Below are positions 34,644 through 47,090 of a stretch of 64,000 nucleotides of DNA, in pieces. Numbering within the stretch: position 1 is the stretch's first letter; each line of letters begins with the position of its first letter. The notes below the pieces were generated by a model. The model had not been told where the DNA came from. It saw nothing but the letters and a program-made list of their open reading frames with translations, and ran no database searches. A program made the position numbers and the translations under genes. Source of the DNA: Ridgeia piscesae (lineage: Eukaryota; Annelida; Polychaeta; Sabellida; Siboglinidae); NCBI GenBank assembly GCA_025642075.2, contig JAODUO010000112.1, forward strand, positions 87,501 through 151,500, given 5' to 3'.

Positions 34644-34966
34644 AACATACACACGGTTTTAAGTTTTATCTCCTTTTTATTTCTGGTTAATCAGAACCTG
34701 GGCAGGTTTTAACTGTATTGCATTCCCATTCTACCTTCGTTTTCTGTATATAATATCTCCCTTATAACATGCACCCTGGCTTTTTGCTGAAATTTTGCAG
34801 AAGTAATATGTTAATTACTCCCAGTTTGTTTTGTTTTGTTATCCACTAATTTATAAATTATTCTACATATGCTGGTTTATAATCCCAAGAATCCCACACT
34901 TTTATGGAGTAAAACACATTTCCTATGTATCTAATACATATATCTGGCTCTCAAGTCTTAAGTATA

Positions 34967-34968
<2 letters not shown>

Positions 34969-35000
<32 letters not shown>

Positions 35001-35096
35001 CAGAGGCAGAGGCAGAGGCAGAGGCAGAGGCAGATGCAGAGGCAGAGGCAGAGGCAGAGGCAGAGGCAGAGGCAGAGGCAGAGGCAGATAGAGACT
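34969..35096. repeat. (GA)n and (GAGGCA)n microsatellites
   Basis: About 14 GA units followed by about 16 copies of GAGGCA with one variant (GATGCA). Confidence 0.97.
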
Positions 35097-35099
35097 ATA

Positions 35100-35824
35100 G
35101 TAATTAGCATCATTAACTATATGTTGGTTTAGCTTTAAAGTGCTGTCTTTTCCTCTTTGTGACTTTTCACCTGTGACTTTTTACGTGTGTTTTATTGCTT
35201 GTGACTTTTGTTAACCCACATTCAGAAATAATATCAATACGTTATATATTGTGTTGCTTTGCTGCGTGGGTCAATGGATACTATAATCATCTATAGTGTC
35301 GGCCACGCGGCAGAATCATGTTATTTCAATTGTGTCAGCTGCAGTATGATAGCTGATTTTTTTATTTGGGATAATAAAAATAGAAGAACCAATTTACATG
35401 TAGCGTATTATTATTTAGTTCAGAATATGTTGATGTTGATCGACTAGTTGTATTGGTAGATCTGTGTTAAAAGTCTGTGTTATTGTGTGGGTGTTGAAAT
35501 CATATAACCATATAAAATCCTAACCCGCTGAAACGGTTTAAGAGAATCAGTAACTCAAATTATTTATCTTCCGTCAAACTGTGTTTGGCGAGTTCACGAC
35601 GCCAAGCGAGAATCGGATAGCGAGTGTAATAATTGTCTTATTTATATTGACTAGTTGTGGTCAGAAACTGGCCCGCCATCTAGTAACGAGAAAATTATTA
35701 AGACGCCATCGGCGGAATTCAATCCGCAACCTAGATACAGCCCATCCGGGGTGGCGCAGAAAGTTCAAAAGGTCAAATACTCCGGGCTGGCTTGTTGACG
35801 ACTACGAATCGTGCACTAGCAAAC
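35100..35824. promoter_or_regulatory. HADH upstream region
   Basis: The untranscribed or 5' untranslated DNA before the HADH start. About 50 bases before the ATG lies AGTTCAAAAGGTCA (35762-35775), two nuclear-receptor half-sites in direct repeat with two bases between them. Beta-oxidation genes are often regulated by such receptors in animals, but the spacing is not the classical one, so this is a weak suggestion. No TATA box is obvious. Confidence 0.3.
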
Positions 35825-35938
35825 ATGGCTTTTGCTACGAATATTGCTCGCCTGGCTTTTTCCACATCAGCCTCTCGTTTTGCCATTAAACATGTCACAG
35901 TCATCGGGTGCGGTCTGATGGGGTCAGGCATTGCGCAG
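35825..35938 (+). CDS. HADH: HADH exon 1
   Basis: Presequence and Rossmann loop, residues 1-38, phase 0. The ATG context AAACATGG is good. An in-frame TTG upstream is not needed. Confidence 0.94.
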
Positions 35939-36921
35939 GTACGACTCTGCCACATTTATATCGACAACGTGTTTTACTGAATCCTGGGGCGTGCTTGCTT
36001 GGCCTTGGTGCTGGGCAATCTTCGAGTTCTGTCCTGTTTTCCAGACGGGTCGGCGTCCTGTGCATGATGAGCTGGAGCTATTCCATGATGTCATGCGCCG
36101 GTGCGGTGGGCGTCGTTTCTGCTGGAGGCCTACTTATAGTTCTAATTATTGATCATAAACCAGAGTTTGGATTTTGGGTGCCTGTCATACTCATAAGGCT
36201 AAGTGTAAGAGACATAACTGACGACATAATAGTTAATAACCAATGACGTGCCATGCCAGACTGTTCCGGTTTTTGAATGACGGTCTGGTGTTTTGCAGCA
36301 GTGCTCTACAAAGTCCTCCCAGTGCATCCCTCTGAGGTCAATTATTGCATCAGAACAGAGCCTGAGGCTCTCAGTTTCTCAGCTTGATTGAGACCTCCAG
36401 TCAGTCTTTCGGTCAAACTGCACCCTCTTAAGATCCTCAAATCCCCCAACAGCCCATTGATATATGACAATATTATGTAATTACACCCTTCCTTGAGAGT
36501 GTTTGACAGTTTCTATCCTCCAATAGAACTCACCCATCCCCCCCCCGCCCCCCAGTATATGGACCCAGTGTGCACACGTGACATGTAAATCCAAGCGTAG
36601 TAAGAAGTAGTGGTGACTTCCTGGTTAGAACTAAACTTTTGTGAAGTTTTTTGGGGTGATTAATATATGTTGTGTTCTTAAAATAAATAAAAATATGTGG
36701 GCACCTCTTGGTGCCTTAATTATTGCATTTATAATTCTCGTGATTGCCAACATGTCCAGCTATGATCAGTAATCATATTGATTGTTGGATTTCAATCAGG
36801 TTGTATCTAGTTAAAGCTTTCTTTTAAATTACCCCCCCCCCAGAAACATAATATGAGACTGAATGCTTGCTCCGGGTGTTATTCTTGGTTGTGTAGAGCA
36901 TGATCACAATTTTCATGTCTG

Positions 36922-36968
<47 letters not shown>

Positions 36969-39900
36969 TATATATATATATATAGTTATATAGTTATATA
37001 TATATATATATATATATAGTTATATAGTTATGTATATCTATACACTATAACCTAACAATAATACATATTGTAGTTCAAGTCCTCTTGGCTAATTTTTTAA
37101 TTGTGACGGCAAGCTCTTTTATCTAAATATATTATAATTTGACATTGGTGATACTTTAATGTTTGCAAAAAATCTATGAAGTTTTTAATTACAACCATAC
37201 AGGCAATGAATGACATGTGGCAGTCACATTTGTGGTGAAAATATTCACCACAGTGTGGCAGCACTCACAATAATTGGATGGATTTTAGATGATACCAGTG
37301 TGCCGGGTAGGTTAACTGATCATTTTCTTCAACATTATAACTTAATTTGTTTTGTTAGCTGAAGTGACTTTTGTGCCTTACTAGTACTTAATTAAGTTAT
37401 TTGAATGTGAATTTTACCCATGAGGCCGTGACGACTGTATGGTGTCAGTTGTGTGGGTGTGTGAGTTGTCTAGTCACCTACACACATTCCTACAGCCAAC
37501 ACTGCTGCTGGGTCGGTAAGATTCTTAAGAATATTTTATACTCTATAATGACGTATTTTCAGTGTGTAATTGCATCATGACGAGTGATATAACTTTCTGC
37601 ATAAACTTATTTACATGTTGAAATGTAATTATTTAAATTAGCAATATAAATGACTGAGTTACAATTACTGCTGTGCTGTGAAACTGGGGAGTGAACTTTG
37701 AACCTGAGGGAAGAATTTCCCGTAGCCGGGTAGAAAGTGCTAAAAATATGACTTACGCAGCCACTTGACACTGCCAGCCTCTGGCAGACAGGTGGGTTGA
37801 GAAAGTTCAGTTTTAATCATTTATCAATATTTAGCAAGACTGCCACATAAATGGCATGTCGACAAGGAAACCTTTTGCCTTATCAAGTGGCAAACCTATT
37901 ATCTATGTGTAAGGTGTACCCCACCCTTCCGAAAAAAGTGTGATTATGGTGAAGAAGAGGGAAAGAGTAGATGCTGATGCTGCAAGTTCCTTGTGCATCA
38001 AGGGTCGCTGCGGTTGATGACGTCAGTTGTTCTCAGTACCAGTTTGTTTGGCTAGTGATGATAAGAGTGCAACGTCAACATCGCTGTCGTGGCATCACTG
38101 AAATGTTAAAATCGTATAAACTCAAGTCATTCTTTGACTGCCTGTATTATTTGACTACACTGTGTCTTCGAGCCTACACAAGTTCAGCTTTCCAACATAG
38201 TGCAATCAGCATTGATATATAACAACAGAAGATTTAGACCCAGTGTGAGAGTGAACCCTGTTTGGGTCGCGTGCTCGTGGGGTGTCATTCTCACCATACG
38301 AAAGATTTGAAGAATGTGTCGTGTAGTCTAGTTGCGCTCGCCAGAATCAGTGTTACCCCTGATTCAGGGTGAAAGAATAAACGCTCGTCCAAGGTTCGAC
38401 TTCAAATTTATTCATGATGAATAACGTTCAGGTTCATACACGTGAATTGATTGACATAGTAATGCATTTGGCAATACATTCTATAACATAACATCAAAGC
38501 TCTGAGATCCCTATTATACTTCAGGACGTCCTTCAGATACTTCTATAATTTTACATGCTTAAAGTTTGCCAACATTTTTATAAGTCCATGACAAAATATG
38601 AGCGACAGTCTCATATTAGTATAGTAATTTGGAAGCCAAAATCGTAGACAGTCGAGTTCTGTTCGTTCGGCCCTGGTCTCCTCTCTGCTTGAATTTCCGT
38701 GGTTTTTAAAGTATAACTCTTGATCGCTCGAATCTGATGAATGTTTACCGAAAGCTTAAATCTTGATCCTGTTGAATATACTTAGGAACATCGAACTTGT
38801 TTGTTTTCTACAGCTGGTAAAGTTAACTAGAAATTTAATAACGCTTTTCTACACTACATAGATAATTCTATATGCTTTTCTAAAATGATAGACCCGACAG
38901 CTTGGGAGAGGATCGAGGTTAACTGGCGACAACTTACAGGCGTCAGTTAGCAATACGTGTACATACATTATGATCATCAAGTCTAAATTAACTTTTTACA
39001 GTCATCAGGAAGATGTGCGGTGGCGATAACAACGTTCGTTTGAGATGTCACAAAAGGAGATTTATGGTTAATTGTTTCTTGAATATGACATTCAAAAGTG
39101 AGAAATAAGTTCCTACGGTAAGACACACAATTCCAGGCATCGGGAGAGGGCTGATTTGGTTACTCATTAGTTGCTTTTATTCACATTAACCCGGCTGCCC
39201 ACTCTCGTGAATGTTTCCGGTTGTCCATCCCCTTGTGGCCTGATATAAACATAAGTAAACATAATTACTCTACATGAGTTTCTAAGCTTAAATAATCCCA
39301 CATACACCAGTTTCTAACTTTGAATAGTCCCTTAAATAAACATCCTTTAATTAGACATGAATGTACGTTACACATGAATGAAACCCGGAAGTGAAGGAAC
39401 GTGATCAAGCTTACAGCAATGAGATCACCAGGTATAGAAATCGAATATCTATTGATGAAGTTTTCTGGCAATTTTTTTTTAAGCTCACCGATGGGATGTA
39501 ATACACAAATTTAACAATGCTGTAACTTAAAAAATCTTTTAACAATTCATTTGCACAGTTGGAATTAAGTAACTGTTACATGTTTTGTGTATACTTTGTA
39601 AATGTTTCTTCAGATATTTGAAGAAAAAATCAACATCTTTTCATTCATGTGTTGGACTAGAAGCTGAGTTGGTAGGTGCTTCATACTACTAATACCAGTA
39701 AATTGAAAGTGAAACTGGTCCACGGAGCTGACCTTGTGGCACAGGTCCTTGACATGAGTCATGAACACCCATGTCACCCATGTCATACCTCAGACCTCTT
39801 GCACTTTGATACTGTCAACTGGCTCTCATCAGTCTTCTAATCAAGAGGTCAAGAGGTCACCAAGGCGTGCAGTACAGAACTTTTCCATTTATATCACCAC

Positions 39901-40697
39901 AACACCACTGGTTTGGTAATAATAATAATAATCATAATCACAAGAATCAAGCACTTGTGTCATCTTTAAGTTGTGTGGCACCGTGTCAAAGTCATGGCAG
40001 TTGAGTTAAACACCATCAATACCCTAGTCATTGTCTAAATCTTCAGTCCATGCTTCAATTATTTCAGGAAGATTGCTGTAAAACCATGTTATTAAATGAT
40101 TTTGGTTGTAGACAAGTCGCACTGATTGATATGGCTCAGAAAGTGATCCTTAATTCAGTATTAGTTCAAACACCTTACATGGTATACATGTCAGTGATAC
40201 TGGCTGGCCCGTACGTCTCTCTTTTGGCTTGATTTCCATTTTTGAAGATTTTAACTTCAAAATAAATTCCGGAAGAGTGGGATCTTTCCCTCACTAAATT
40301 GTTTTTTTGAAAGTGATGTGACTAATTGTCTCGTGCTTTTTGGAATAATTTTGGGTTTATTTTAGCTGGTACTGGGGACATGTCTGGTTGTTATCAATTT
40401 TCCATAACCTTTTAGTAACCTTAACATATGCATACCTACAGTATACATCAACACATAGTCCATTGTATGTCGACAAATCTGGTCTGGGGAAGACATATAC
40501 TGAATTTACAGTGAAACCTGAATTGCCACTTTTCCACAACAATCTTTATCAGTTATACATAATGGTAGAAAGAACTGAAATATAATGATAATGAAATGAG
40601 ATACAGCCTGACAAGGCAGACTGTGTCTGTGACAATGTGGCACAGTGGGGTGTACCACGAGTTATGCCATGGATGTATCTGGTTTGTATTTGAAAAG

Positions 40698-40752
<55 letters not shown>

Positions 40753-43700
40753 ATCTATTTACATAGTTCTCTGAACAAAGTCATTTGGACACGGTAAGGC
40801 CTGTAATGTTGCGTAAATTTCTAAGCATGGATGTGCCGTCCTGGTGTGATTATCTATATATATGTTCCACAGGTGGCAGCACAGACCGGGCACAATGTCG
40901 TACTTGTGGACATGTCGGATGACCTCCTCGCCAAGTCAACGGCGGCTATTAAAAAAAGTCTTGGTCGAGTGGTCAAGAAGAAGTTTGCAGCAGAACCAGA
41001 GGCAAGTAGAGTGTACACCGTGCCATGGTCATCTCAACAGATGTTCAAAGTGTCTTTAATTCTACAACATTACTGTATTACGAGCCAGAGTCTTGTTTTT
41101 TTTTAATTATGCAATCTGGTAAAATTCAGCTGTGCCAGTCAGTATTCCAACGAAGTAGTTTAAATATAATGACGTAAGTCTCCGTAGCCTAACACCAGGG
41201 GGCGTTGTTGTGACTGCTGCTGACTCTGTTCTTAATACTAAAGTAATTAATTTACCCCTTCACTAATTAATTCTGTCTTAATTGTCTACCCGAAGCACGT
41301 TTGGGCATTATATAATAATAACTTTATTTATACAGTAAAATCCAAAGTAGACCTCTGTTCAGAAGTATTTATAATGCAATATAAAAACAGCTGTTTGATA
41401 TTGTGCCAAACCATCATTGTGCCAGAAGTTTGAACATATCACATAATTTTATGTACACCTTGTAAAGTTGCACCCCGTTTGGGTCGCGTGTGCGAGGGGG
41501 GGATCTTCACGGTTGATAGGAAGTGATATGGATATGTCTCGTATGTGCGCTCGCCAGGATCAGAATTATATCCCTGATTCAAGGTGAAATGAGAAAGGTT
41601 CGGCTTCGAATTTATTCATTGTGAAGAGAGCTCGTCGTCATACATACGACAAGTAGGTAGACAGAGCATTGCATTGGCAATACATTTTACAATATGACAT
41701 CAAAGCTTTGAGATCCCTACTGTACTTCGGGACTCCTACAAAACCCCTACAATTTTACATGTTTAAAGTTCACCGCACAATTTAGAATTCCATAATGAAA
41801 ATATGAGCATCAGTCTCATATTAGTAAAGTAATTTATACGCCAAAATGGTAGACTGCAATCATCATCGTACGCATTCGATCTCCCTTTCTCTGCTAAAAA
41901 CTTCCCATTTTCTAATGCCTAATCTATCCCAGATCAACCCTGCTTCCTTCTCACTGCACATGCGTAGCCCTGACCGCTTATAACGATAATTCACGTATTG
42001 TCCTTTAAATGGTTATCAGTTATCCCAAATCACTCTGCTTCCCTCACATCCGTAGCTAACTGCCCATGCGTAACCGTGACCGTTTACAAACGTCGGTCCT
42101 ACGTATCATCCTCCAGGGTGGGTCCACCCCTAACCCGCAGCTAAGCAATTAATCATATACAAGGTTGACTGGACTGGTACCGGCTGTCGCTATTCCTCTT
42201 CTTCGTATAAACAATTCTCTCTCTCAATGTGAACTTGTTTTCTCAGTAAACAGACGTTAGCCCTTTCCCTGTGATTATATAAATTGTCTGAGTAACGTGT
42301 TTCTACAATATTACAATTCTATATGTCTCATATCGTAGCAAATACACTGCCTATCATTATGAAAATTCACCTCAAATTATGCCATTATGGAAACTGCTCC
42401 TATTATTTTATTATGGAAACAAGCAACAATTTATGAGTGTTTAAATGACTTGCGATTGAGATCATTCAGTGATATCCAGGGCTGTGACTGCCTGGCTGCG
42501 CAAAAGACAATATGGATTAAAACGATATGTTTGTTGTGTACACGAAGGTTTAGGCTTATAAAGGCTTAGGAGACACAACGATAATTGTGTGTACACGAAA
42601 GTGTTTAGCACTCGAGCATGCGACCCAATACTGGGGGGGGTCACATCCTGCAACCTGGACCTGACACAATCCAGAGACATGTACCGCCCAGCCAGTTGGC
42701 CCAGGGACTGGCCTAATACACACAAGTGCAAGACTATCAACCAATAGACACAGTCAGTTTTCCAGCATTCTACACCAGTAAGGTGTGGCCAAATATAAAC
42801 TGTGGGTCTGGGTGGGGGTTATTGAGAAGCCAGCCAGTTGACAGGGAGGATGGTGGAGTGTACAGTTCGGAGCTATGCTCCCACTGGGGCCGATGGAAGG
42901 TAAGTTTGATATCTAGGCAGGCCGACAGTATCTGGGAAATGTAGTTTGCAAGGTGGGGTATGTTTACGGATTGTTATGCTAAAGATTACTGACAATTTAA
43001 GTATTCGATTTAGAGGTTGAGTCATCATTTGGGATGTTTATTGCCCAGTCCACCCGGGACTTTCACTGCACTCAGACTGCTGATGCAGCAGTTTAGGGGC
43101 TTTGTTAGAGTTGCTTTTTAGTCCTTTTGGCCAAAGGTCCTGTGTGGACTTATGGCATCACAAGTCTACGTGTCAGGCCGATCAGTTCTTCAGCTTTGCC
43201 TGCCAACAGATCTGTATCATCATCAAAGCATAAGCTGGTGATTGATCTAACTCCTAGTCGTGACATACATTGAAGGCCTCCTTAATGATGTATTCTAGCA
43301 GGATGTTGACATATTCTGATTTGTCTGTAGTCTTTCACCAGTGATGTTTTTAGTGTTTTGTGTCTTTTTGCCGTCACACATGGGATCACGTCAGCTTTGG
43401 GGTGCTCAGCATATCTAGACCAGTCTCCTATTATAAAATATTGTTAATGACCTGTTCTACCGTGTTAATGACCTGTTCTAACTGTCCATTTATTTTTCAG
43501 AAAGGGGAGCATTTCGTAAATGAAACAATAGGACGAATAAAAACCAGCACTGATGCTGTGAAGAGTGTTGCAGAAACAGACCTCGTCATAGAGGCAATTG
43601 TAGAAAATCTTGATGTGAAGAAGAAACTATTTTCAAGTCTTGATGTCGCTGCACCACAGTACGTATTTATATATGATTTAGGATGGTGCAGACATCCAAA

Positions 43701-45066
43701 ACGTTGTCCAATCTGTACATTGCACTGGTGAACATTGACAAGCGACCAAATGGCTTTGGCGGTGTCTTGTACTAAATTATTTTCTCTGCTCTGTTGTGGT
43801 GTTGGCCCTTTGCATGGGTTCCCGTTTAAGCATATCAAATTCCCTTTGGGAAACTGAAAAAATGTAAAGCATTCTGAGCGGTCAGAAGGATTGTGTGCTG
43901 CACTGCTCTGCACCGCACTGCACCATGCCGCACAAGAACTGACCGGTGTTCTCCAAAGTTGTTGAAGGAATTTGGATAGTGACTTACATAGTTATAAGAA
44001 ATCAAGAACATATTAGCTGCAAGAGTAACTCTAAAAGAGGTAATAAGGAAGTGCTAATTGTGACTAGGGGGCGTACCACAACCCCTTATCATTATGTACA
44101 ATGTACTCGGTTTTGGGAGGAATATTTCAAGGCGTATAATTTCGGGGTAACAGTTGTTACACTTGTCTTGTCTGCTGGGTTGAGTGGTGATTGGGAACAG
44201 TTCTTGTGGACTTGTAACCATTGCTGTTGTAGACACACAATATTCACAAGTAACACATCGTCACTGCCAATTAAAGACATTGCATCAGCTACGGGCAGAG
44301 TGGATCGATTTGGTGGTCTTCACTTTTTCAACCCTGTGCCGATTATGAAACTACTGGAGGTGAGGGGACAGACCGCAACATTCACTTAGTGTCTTCAATA
44401 GCTCAGTCCTCTGTTGCATGTTGTGTGGTATCAGTTAAACCTTCTGATTTGATTATATACCCATGCTAATTTGATGTCACTGCAAATTCCTGGTTGTAAT
44501 TATTTAGTGTTAGTCAATGTGTGACATATGAACTGGATCTGATGAATGAGTTAGTTACTCAGATTATCATGTCAGTCTGGACTTACAGAAAATGAAGGAT
44601 AGAGAGGAAAAAATATGCAGTTTCTCTGATCATAGATCTCTTTAACGACACCACTGCAATTGAAATTTTATGGTGCACAGGTTGTTCGAATACCCGAAAC
44701 AAGCAATCAGACATATGGGCGATTGGTCGAGTTTGGTCAAGACTTGGGCAAGACAACAGTGCAAGCAAAGGTAGGTTGCTGCAGTTCATTTTGAAGTGTC
44801 TTCATTACATGCCACTATAAAGTTCTCCTAATTCAGTTTTGTCTACCGTTTTATTTCACACCACTAAAGAGTTCACCCATGCAATAGCCGTCATGACAGG
44901 CCAACACATTTGTACACAATTGTTTTGTGACACATCAGATATTTGGCCTCTTACTTTTTCTTTTTTTGTACACATGACATCTGTTCCCTCCAGGACACCC
45001 CGGGGTTCATAGTGAATCGTCTGCTCGTGCCGTACTTAATGGAAGCCATCAGGATGCTGGAACGAG
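35825..45066 (+). CDS. HADH: Mitochondrial 3-hydroxyacyl-CoA dehydrogenase, 5' six exons (230 residues), C-terminus outside window
   Basis: Oxidises L-3-hydroxyacyl-CoA to 3-ketoacyl-CoA with NAD+, the third step of mitochondrial beta-oxidation. Exons: 35825-35938, 40873-41001, 43501-43658, 44233-44359, 44681-44770, 44994-45066. Residues 1-19 look like a mitochondrial presequence (Arg, Ser, no acidic residues). [10 protein letters not shown] (28-33 core) is the NAD-binding loop and D51 ends the second strand. The catalytic set is S143 (SNTSSL), H164 (GLHFFNPVP), E176 (MKLLE) and N214 (FIVNRLL), each offset by exactly six from human. Residues 1-230 match the human protein without gaps apart from the presequence. 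The last roughly 80 residues (dimerisation domain) are not found between 45067 and 64000, so the gene continues beyond the window or is broken by the repeats. Intron 2 has a GC donor. Confidence 0.95.
36240..38250. other. HADH intron 1, left part
   Basis: Holds C-rich runs at about 36540 and 36833, a compound TA/TAGTTATA microsatellite at about 36925-37035, and otherwise nothing recognised. The whole intron is 35939-40872. Confidence 0.6.
38255..38900. mobile_element. Dispersed repeat family B, copy 1 (HADH intron 1)
   Basis: Begins ACCCTGTTTGGGTCGCGTG and shares ordered blocks with 41472 onwards: GCGCTCGCCAGRATCAG, CCTGATTCARGGTGAAA, AATTTATTCAT, GCAATACATT, ACATCAAAGCT, TGAGATCCCTA, AGTCTCATATTAGTA. 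The estimated identity is about 75%. No protein is encoded. It may be a solo LTR or a non-autonomous element; its ends are not certain. Confidence 0.65.
40701..40750. repeat. (AT)n microsatellite
   Basis: An AT dinucleotide run of about 22 units in HADH intron 1, 120 bases before exon 2. Confidence 0.95.
40873..41001 (+). CDS. HADH: HADH exon 2 (GC donor)
   Basis: Residues 39-81: [17 protein letters not shown] to KKKFAAEPE. It ends GAG followed by GCAAGT. Alignment to the human protein leaves no room for extra residues, so the intron begins with GC. Confidence 0.92.
41472..42350. mobile_element. Dispersed repeat family B, copy 2 (HADH intron 2)
   Basis: Same orientation and block order as 38255-38900. 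The right part, ACTGGTACCGGCTGTCGCTA to GTTTCTACAATA, also resembles 54730-54850, giving a third partial copy. The same family is thus present in introns 1, 2 and 6 of HADH. Confidence 0.65.
43140..43335 (-). pseudogene. LINE reverse transcriptase fragment (active-site region), degenerate
   Basis: On the minus strand [14 protein letters not shown] is followed, after a frameshift, by [20 protein letters not shown] and IGLTRRLV. This matches the LINE segment containing the FADD catalytic box (usually LRFADDIDLLAGSEEEL). The box reads FDDD here. The fragment is isolated in HADH intron 2. Confidence 0.6.
43501..43658 (+). CDS. HADH: HADH exon 3
   Basis: Residues 82-133 plus two bases. Contains [19 protein letters not shown], conserved in the family. 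Donor GTACGT, phase 2. Confidence 0.94.
44233..44359 (+). CDS. HADH: HADH exon 4
   Basis: Residues 134-176 with the catalytic Ser, His and Glu ([20 protein letters not shown]). Donor GTGAGG. Confidence 0.95.
44681..44770 (+). CDS. HADH: HADH exon 5
   Basis: Residues 177-206, [15 protein letters not shown] to GKTTVQAK. Phase 0, donor GTAGGT. Confidence 0.94.
44994..45066 (+). CDS. HADH: HADH exon 6
   Basis: Residues 207-230 plus one base: [20 protein letters not shown] then MLERG. N214 is the conserved active-site Asn. Phase-1 donor GTAGGC; the following exon is not in the window. Confidence 0.94.
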
Positions 45067-45778
45067 GTAGGCACGACAGTTTGTATTGTGTTAAATTTGG
45101 AATGATCTAAGAAAATGATGTGTGAAAATGGGGATTAGCGGCTGTCCTGAGTGTTCATGTGGGTGTTATTCCATGCTTCATCTAGGGTGAGATAATTTTT
45201 CTAGTGGCATACATTGTGTTTTGAGATCTCCCCGTTGGGTTATAAGAATAATACTTGTGTTTCTAGTTCCACAAACAACCATATAACATGACGTAATTAA
45301 TTTTTAACCCTGTTAAAATCCAGGTATACATGAGAAACAATCATTCTTTGCCAACTGACACAATCTCTGGAGTCTGTCAAAATACCACAATTGTGTTTTT
45401 CATATCGTCTGGAAAAGTATAGATGGCAGCACAGAAGAGAAACAGTCACCAGAAAAATACTCTAATATATATATAGTTTATGTCGTAAGATGTTACCCCG
45501 GAATAAAGTAAGAGTAAATGAGTTGTACCTATCTAATATCTGCACATGAAACAGGAAGCACAAATAGTATTCCGTTAGGCGTTAGATATTACTAAAATAT
45601 AGTTACTGATGTTTCTAGTCTTTTGTGAAACTGGTACACAAACAGGTGAGGTGCTGACGACAGAGGTAAGTTCAGTTTGATTTGTGGCTTGATGCAGAGA
45701 ATCCAACACGTCAAAGTGTGTGCCATGTCTTTGCAGGAGGTTGCGAGTTTATTTGGTGCTTCAGTAAAATATTTCATT
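45067..45778. other. Start of HADH intron 6, nothing recognised
   Basis: AT-rich sequence with no coding fragment; no HADH exon 7 was found here. Confidence 0.5.
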
Positions 45779-46100
45779 CATGGCTGTGACTATATTCATC
45801 ATCACCTCACTGCAAAAATGCATAGTTTCTATCATTCATAGAAGTTTTTCATGTACTGCAGTTGCTCTATTCATCATCACCTCTCTGAAAAAAAACCAGT
45901 TTGAACATTCTATCATTTATAGAAGTTTTTCATGTACTGCAGTTGCTCTATTCATCATCACCTCTCTGAACAAAACACAGTTTGAACATTCTATCATTTA
46001 TAGAAGTTTTTCATGTACTGCAGTTGCTCTATTCATCATCACCTCTCTGAAAAAAACACAGTTTGAACATTCTATCATTTATAGAAGTTTTTCATCTATG
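45779..46100. repeat. 81-base tandem repeat, about four copies
   Basis: Units begin GTTGCTCTATTCATCATCAC and repeat at 45861, 45942 and 46023. The period is a multiple of three, so a frame stays open (CTAVALFIITSL), but there is no sign of selection and no splice context. Confidence 0.94.
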
Positions 46101-46199
46101 GCGGCGGCTCTGTTCCACACAGAGTTGTTGGTTTGATGGGTTCTTCCCAAGGTTTCATCAACGCGATAAAAAAAATGGTTTTTGGTACTTGTAGAAGGG

Positions 46200-46664
46200 T
46201 GGCTCATTGAACCCATTCATTGTCCATCTGGTCATCTGGTCAACTGGTCATCTGGTCATCTGGACAACAAATTTGAGTCTACTAGACATTGGCTCTGTTG
46301 CGCATCATCACATTTCTGAGAGAAAAACAATGTTGAACTCTGCGGCATTTGGTACTTCAATGAGTGCGACGCTTGCGTTTGCCAGTTCCTTGAATGGGAA
46401 GCTCGATACTCCTTGTATTGACATACATAACGGCTGTTGAGGTGCTATGGGGTAGTGCGGTACCTCAACACCCGTTATGTAGGGCCCCGCCCTACCGCAA
46501 TACATACTAGGCACCTAATACACCATATGTTATGTGCCATTCTTTATTCTTTCCAATATAACATGTAATTTCTAAATGTACTTTTTTCAAAGCGAACAAG
46601 CGGTGAAACACCTCATAACATTTAAAAAGTCTGTTTCCCACCAAAATCGACCAATCACAATTGT
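46200..46664. other. Intronic stretch with a short CTGGTCAT repeat
   Basis: CTGGTCATCTGGTCAAC-type repeats at about 46228-46262 and a hairpin-forming GTAGTGCGGTA/TACCGCAATAC pair at 46453-46505. Nothing else is recognised. Confidence 0.5.
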
Positions 46665-46961
46665 TCATTCAGTGCTCAGTGCTGCCCTCTTGAGGACCAC
46701 CTCTCTGGAGTCTTCTGTTGCGAGTTTTCTGCCCTCTTCGGAATCTCCACTGTCCTCTATCTCTACCTCTACCTTGAGTAATTCTGTGTCCGTAGTGTCT
46801 CGCACGTCCTGTCTGAAAGCTTCGTTGTCACTGTCTGTGTCAATACTCAAAGAATCTTTTGTCTTTTTTATGCGTATTTTTCGATTGTTTTTGCCGGCGC
46901 ACCATTTTGCCAGCTGTGAGTCATCTACGGTACCAAGAGCAGCCGAGCCGAGACTATACAA
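46665..46961 (-). CDS. Unassigned open frame, 98 residues, acidic
   Basis: ATG at 46961, stop at 46665, and an AATAAA on the minus strand about 115 bases downstream. The first third is neutral (MYSLGSAALGTVDDSQLAKW), followed by a basic stretch RKIRIKKTK and a strongly acidic tail (VEVEIEDSGDSEEG). I do not recognise a family. It is divergent to the frame at 47091 with about 130 bases between them. It could be part of a transposon or a chance frame. Confidence 0.25.
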   Translation of the reverse strand: MYSLGSAALGTVDDSQLAKWCAGKNNRKIRIKKTKDSLSIDTDSDNEAFRQDVRDTTDTELLKVEVEIEDSGDSEEGRKLATEDSREVVLKRAALSTE

Positions 46962-47090
46962 GACGCATATAATAGAACTTTTCTGATTGGTCAGCTAACA
47001 GGAAGTGACTATATCCAATGGAAACGTTTGTTACATATTGGGTAGCAAGTTTAGCGGCATTTATCAGACGAGGAATGTGCTGGAGGTACA

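Noticed and set aside
42726..42944. Open frame ending at a good GTAAGT donor inside HADH intron 2
   Set aside because: No homology to HADH. Exons 2 and 3 join without it, and it would insert 60 or more residues into a gap-free alignment.
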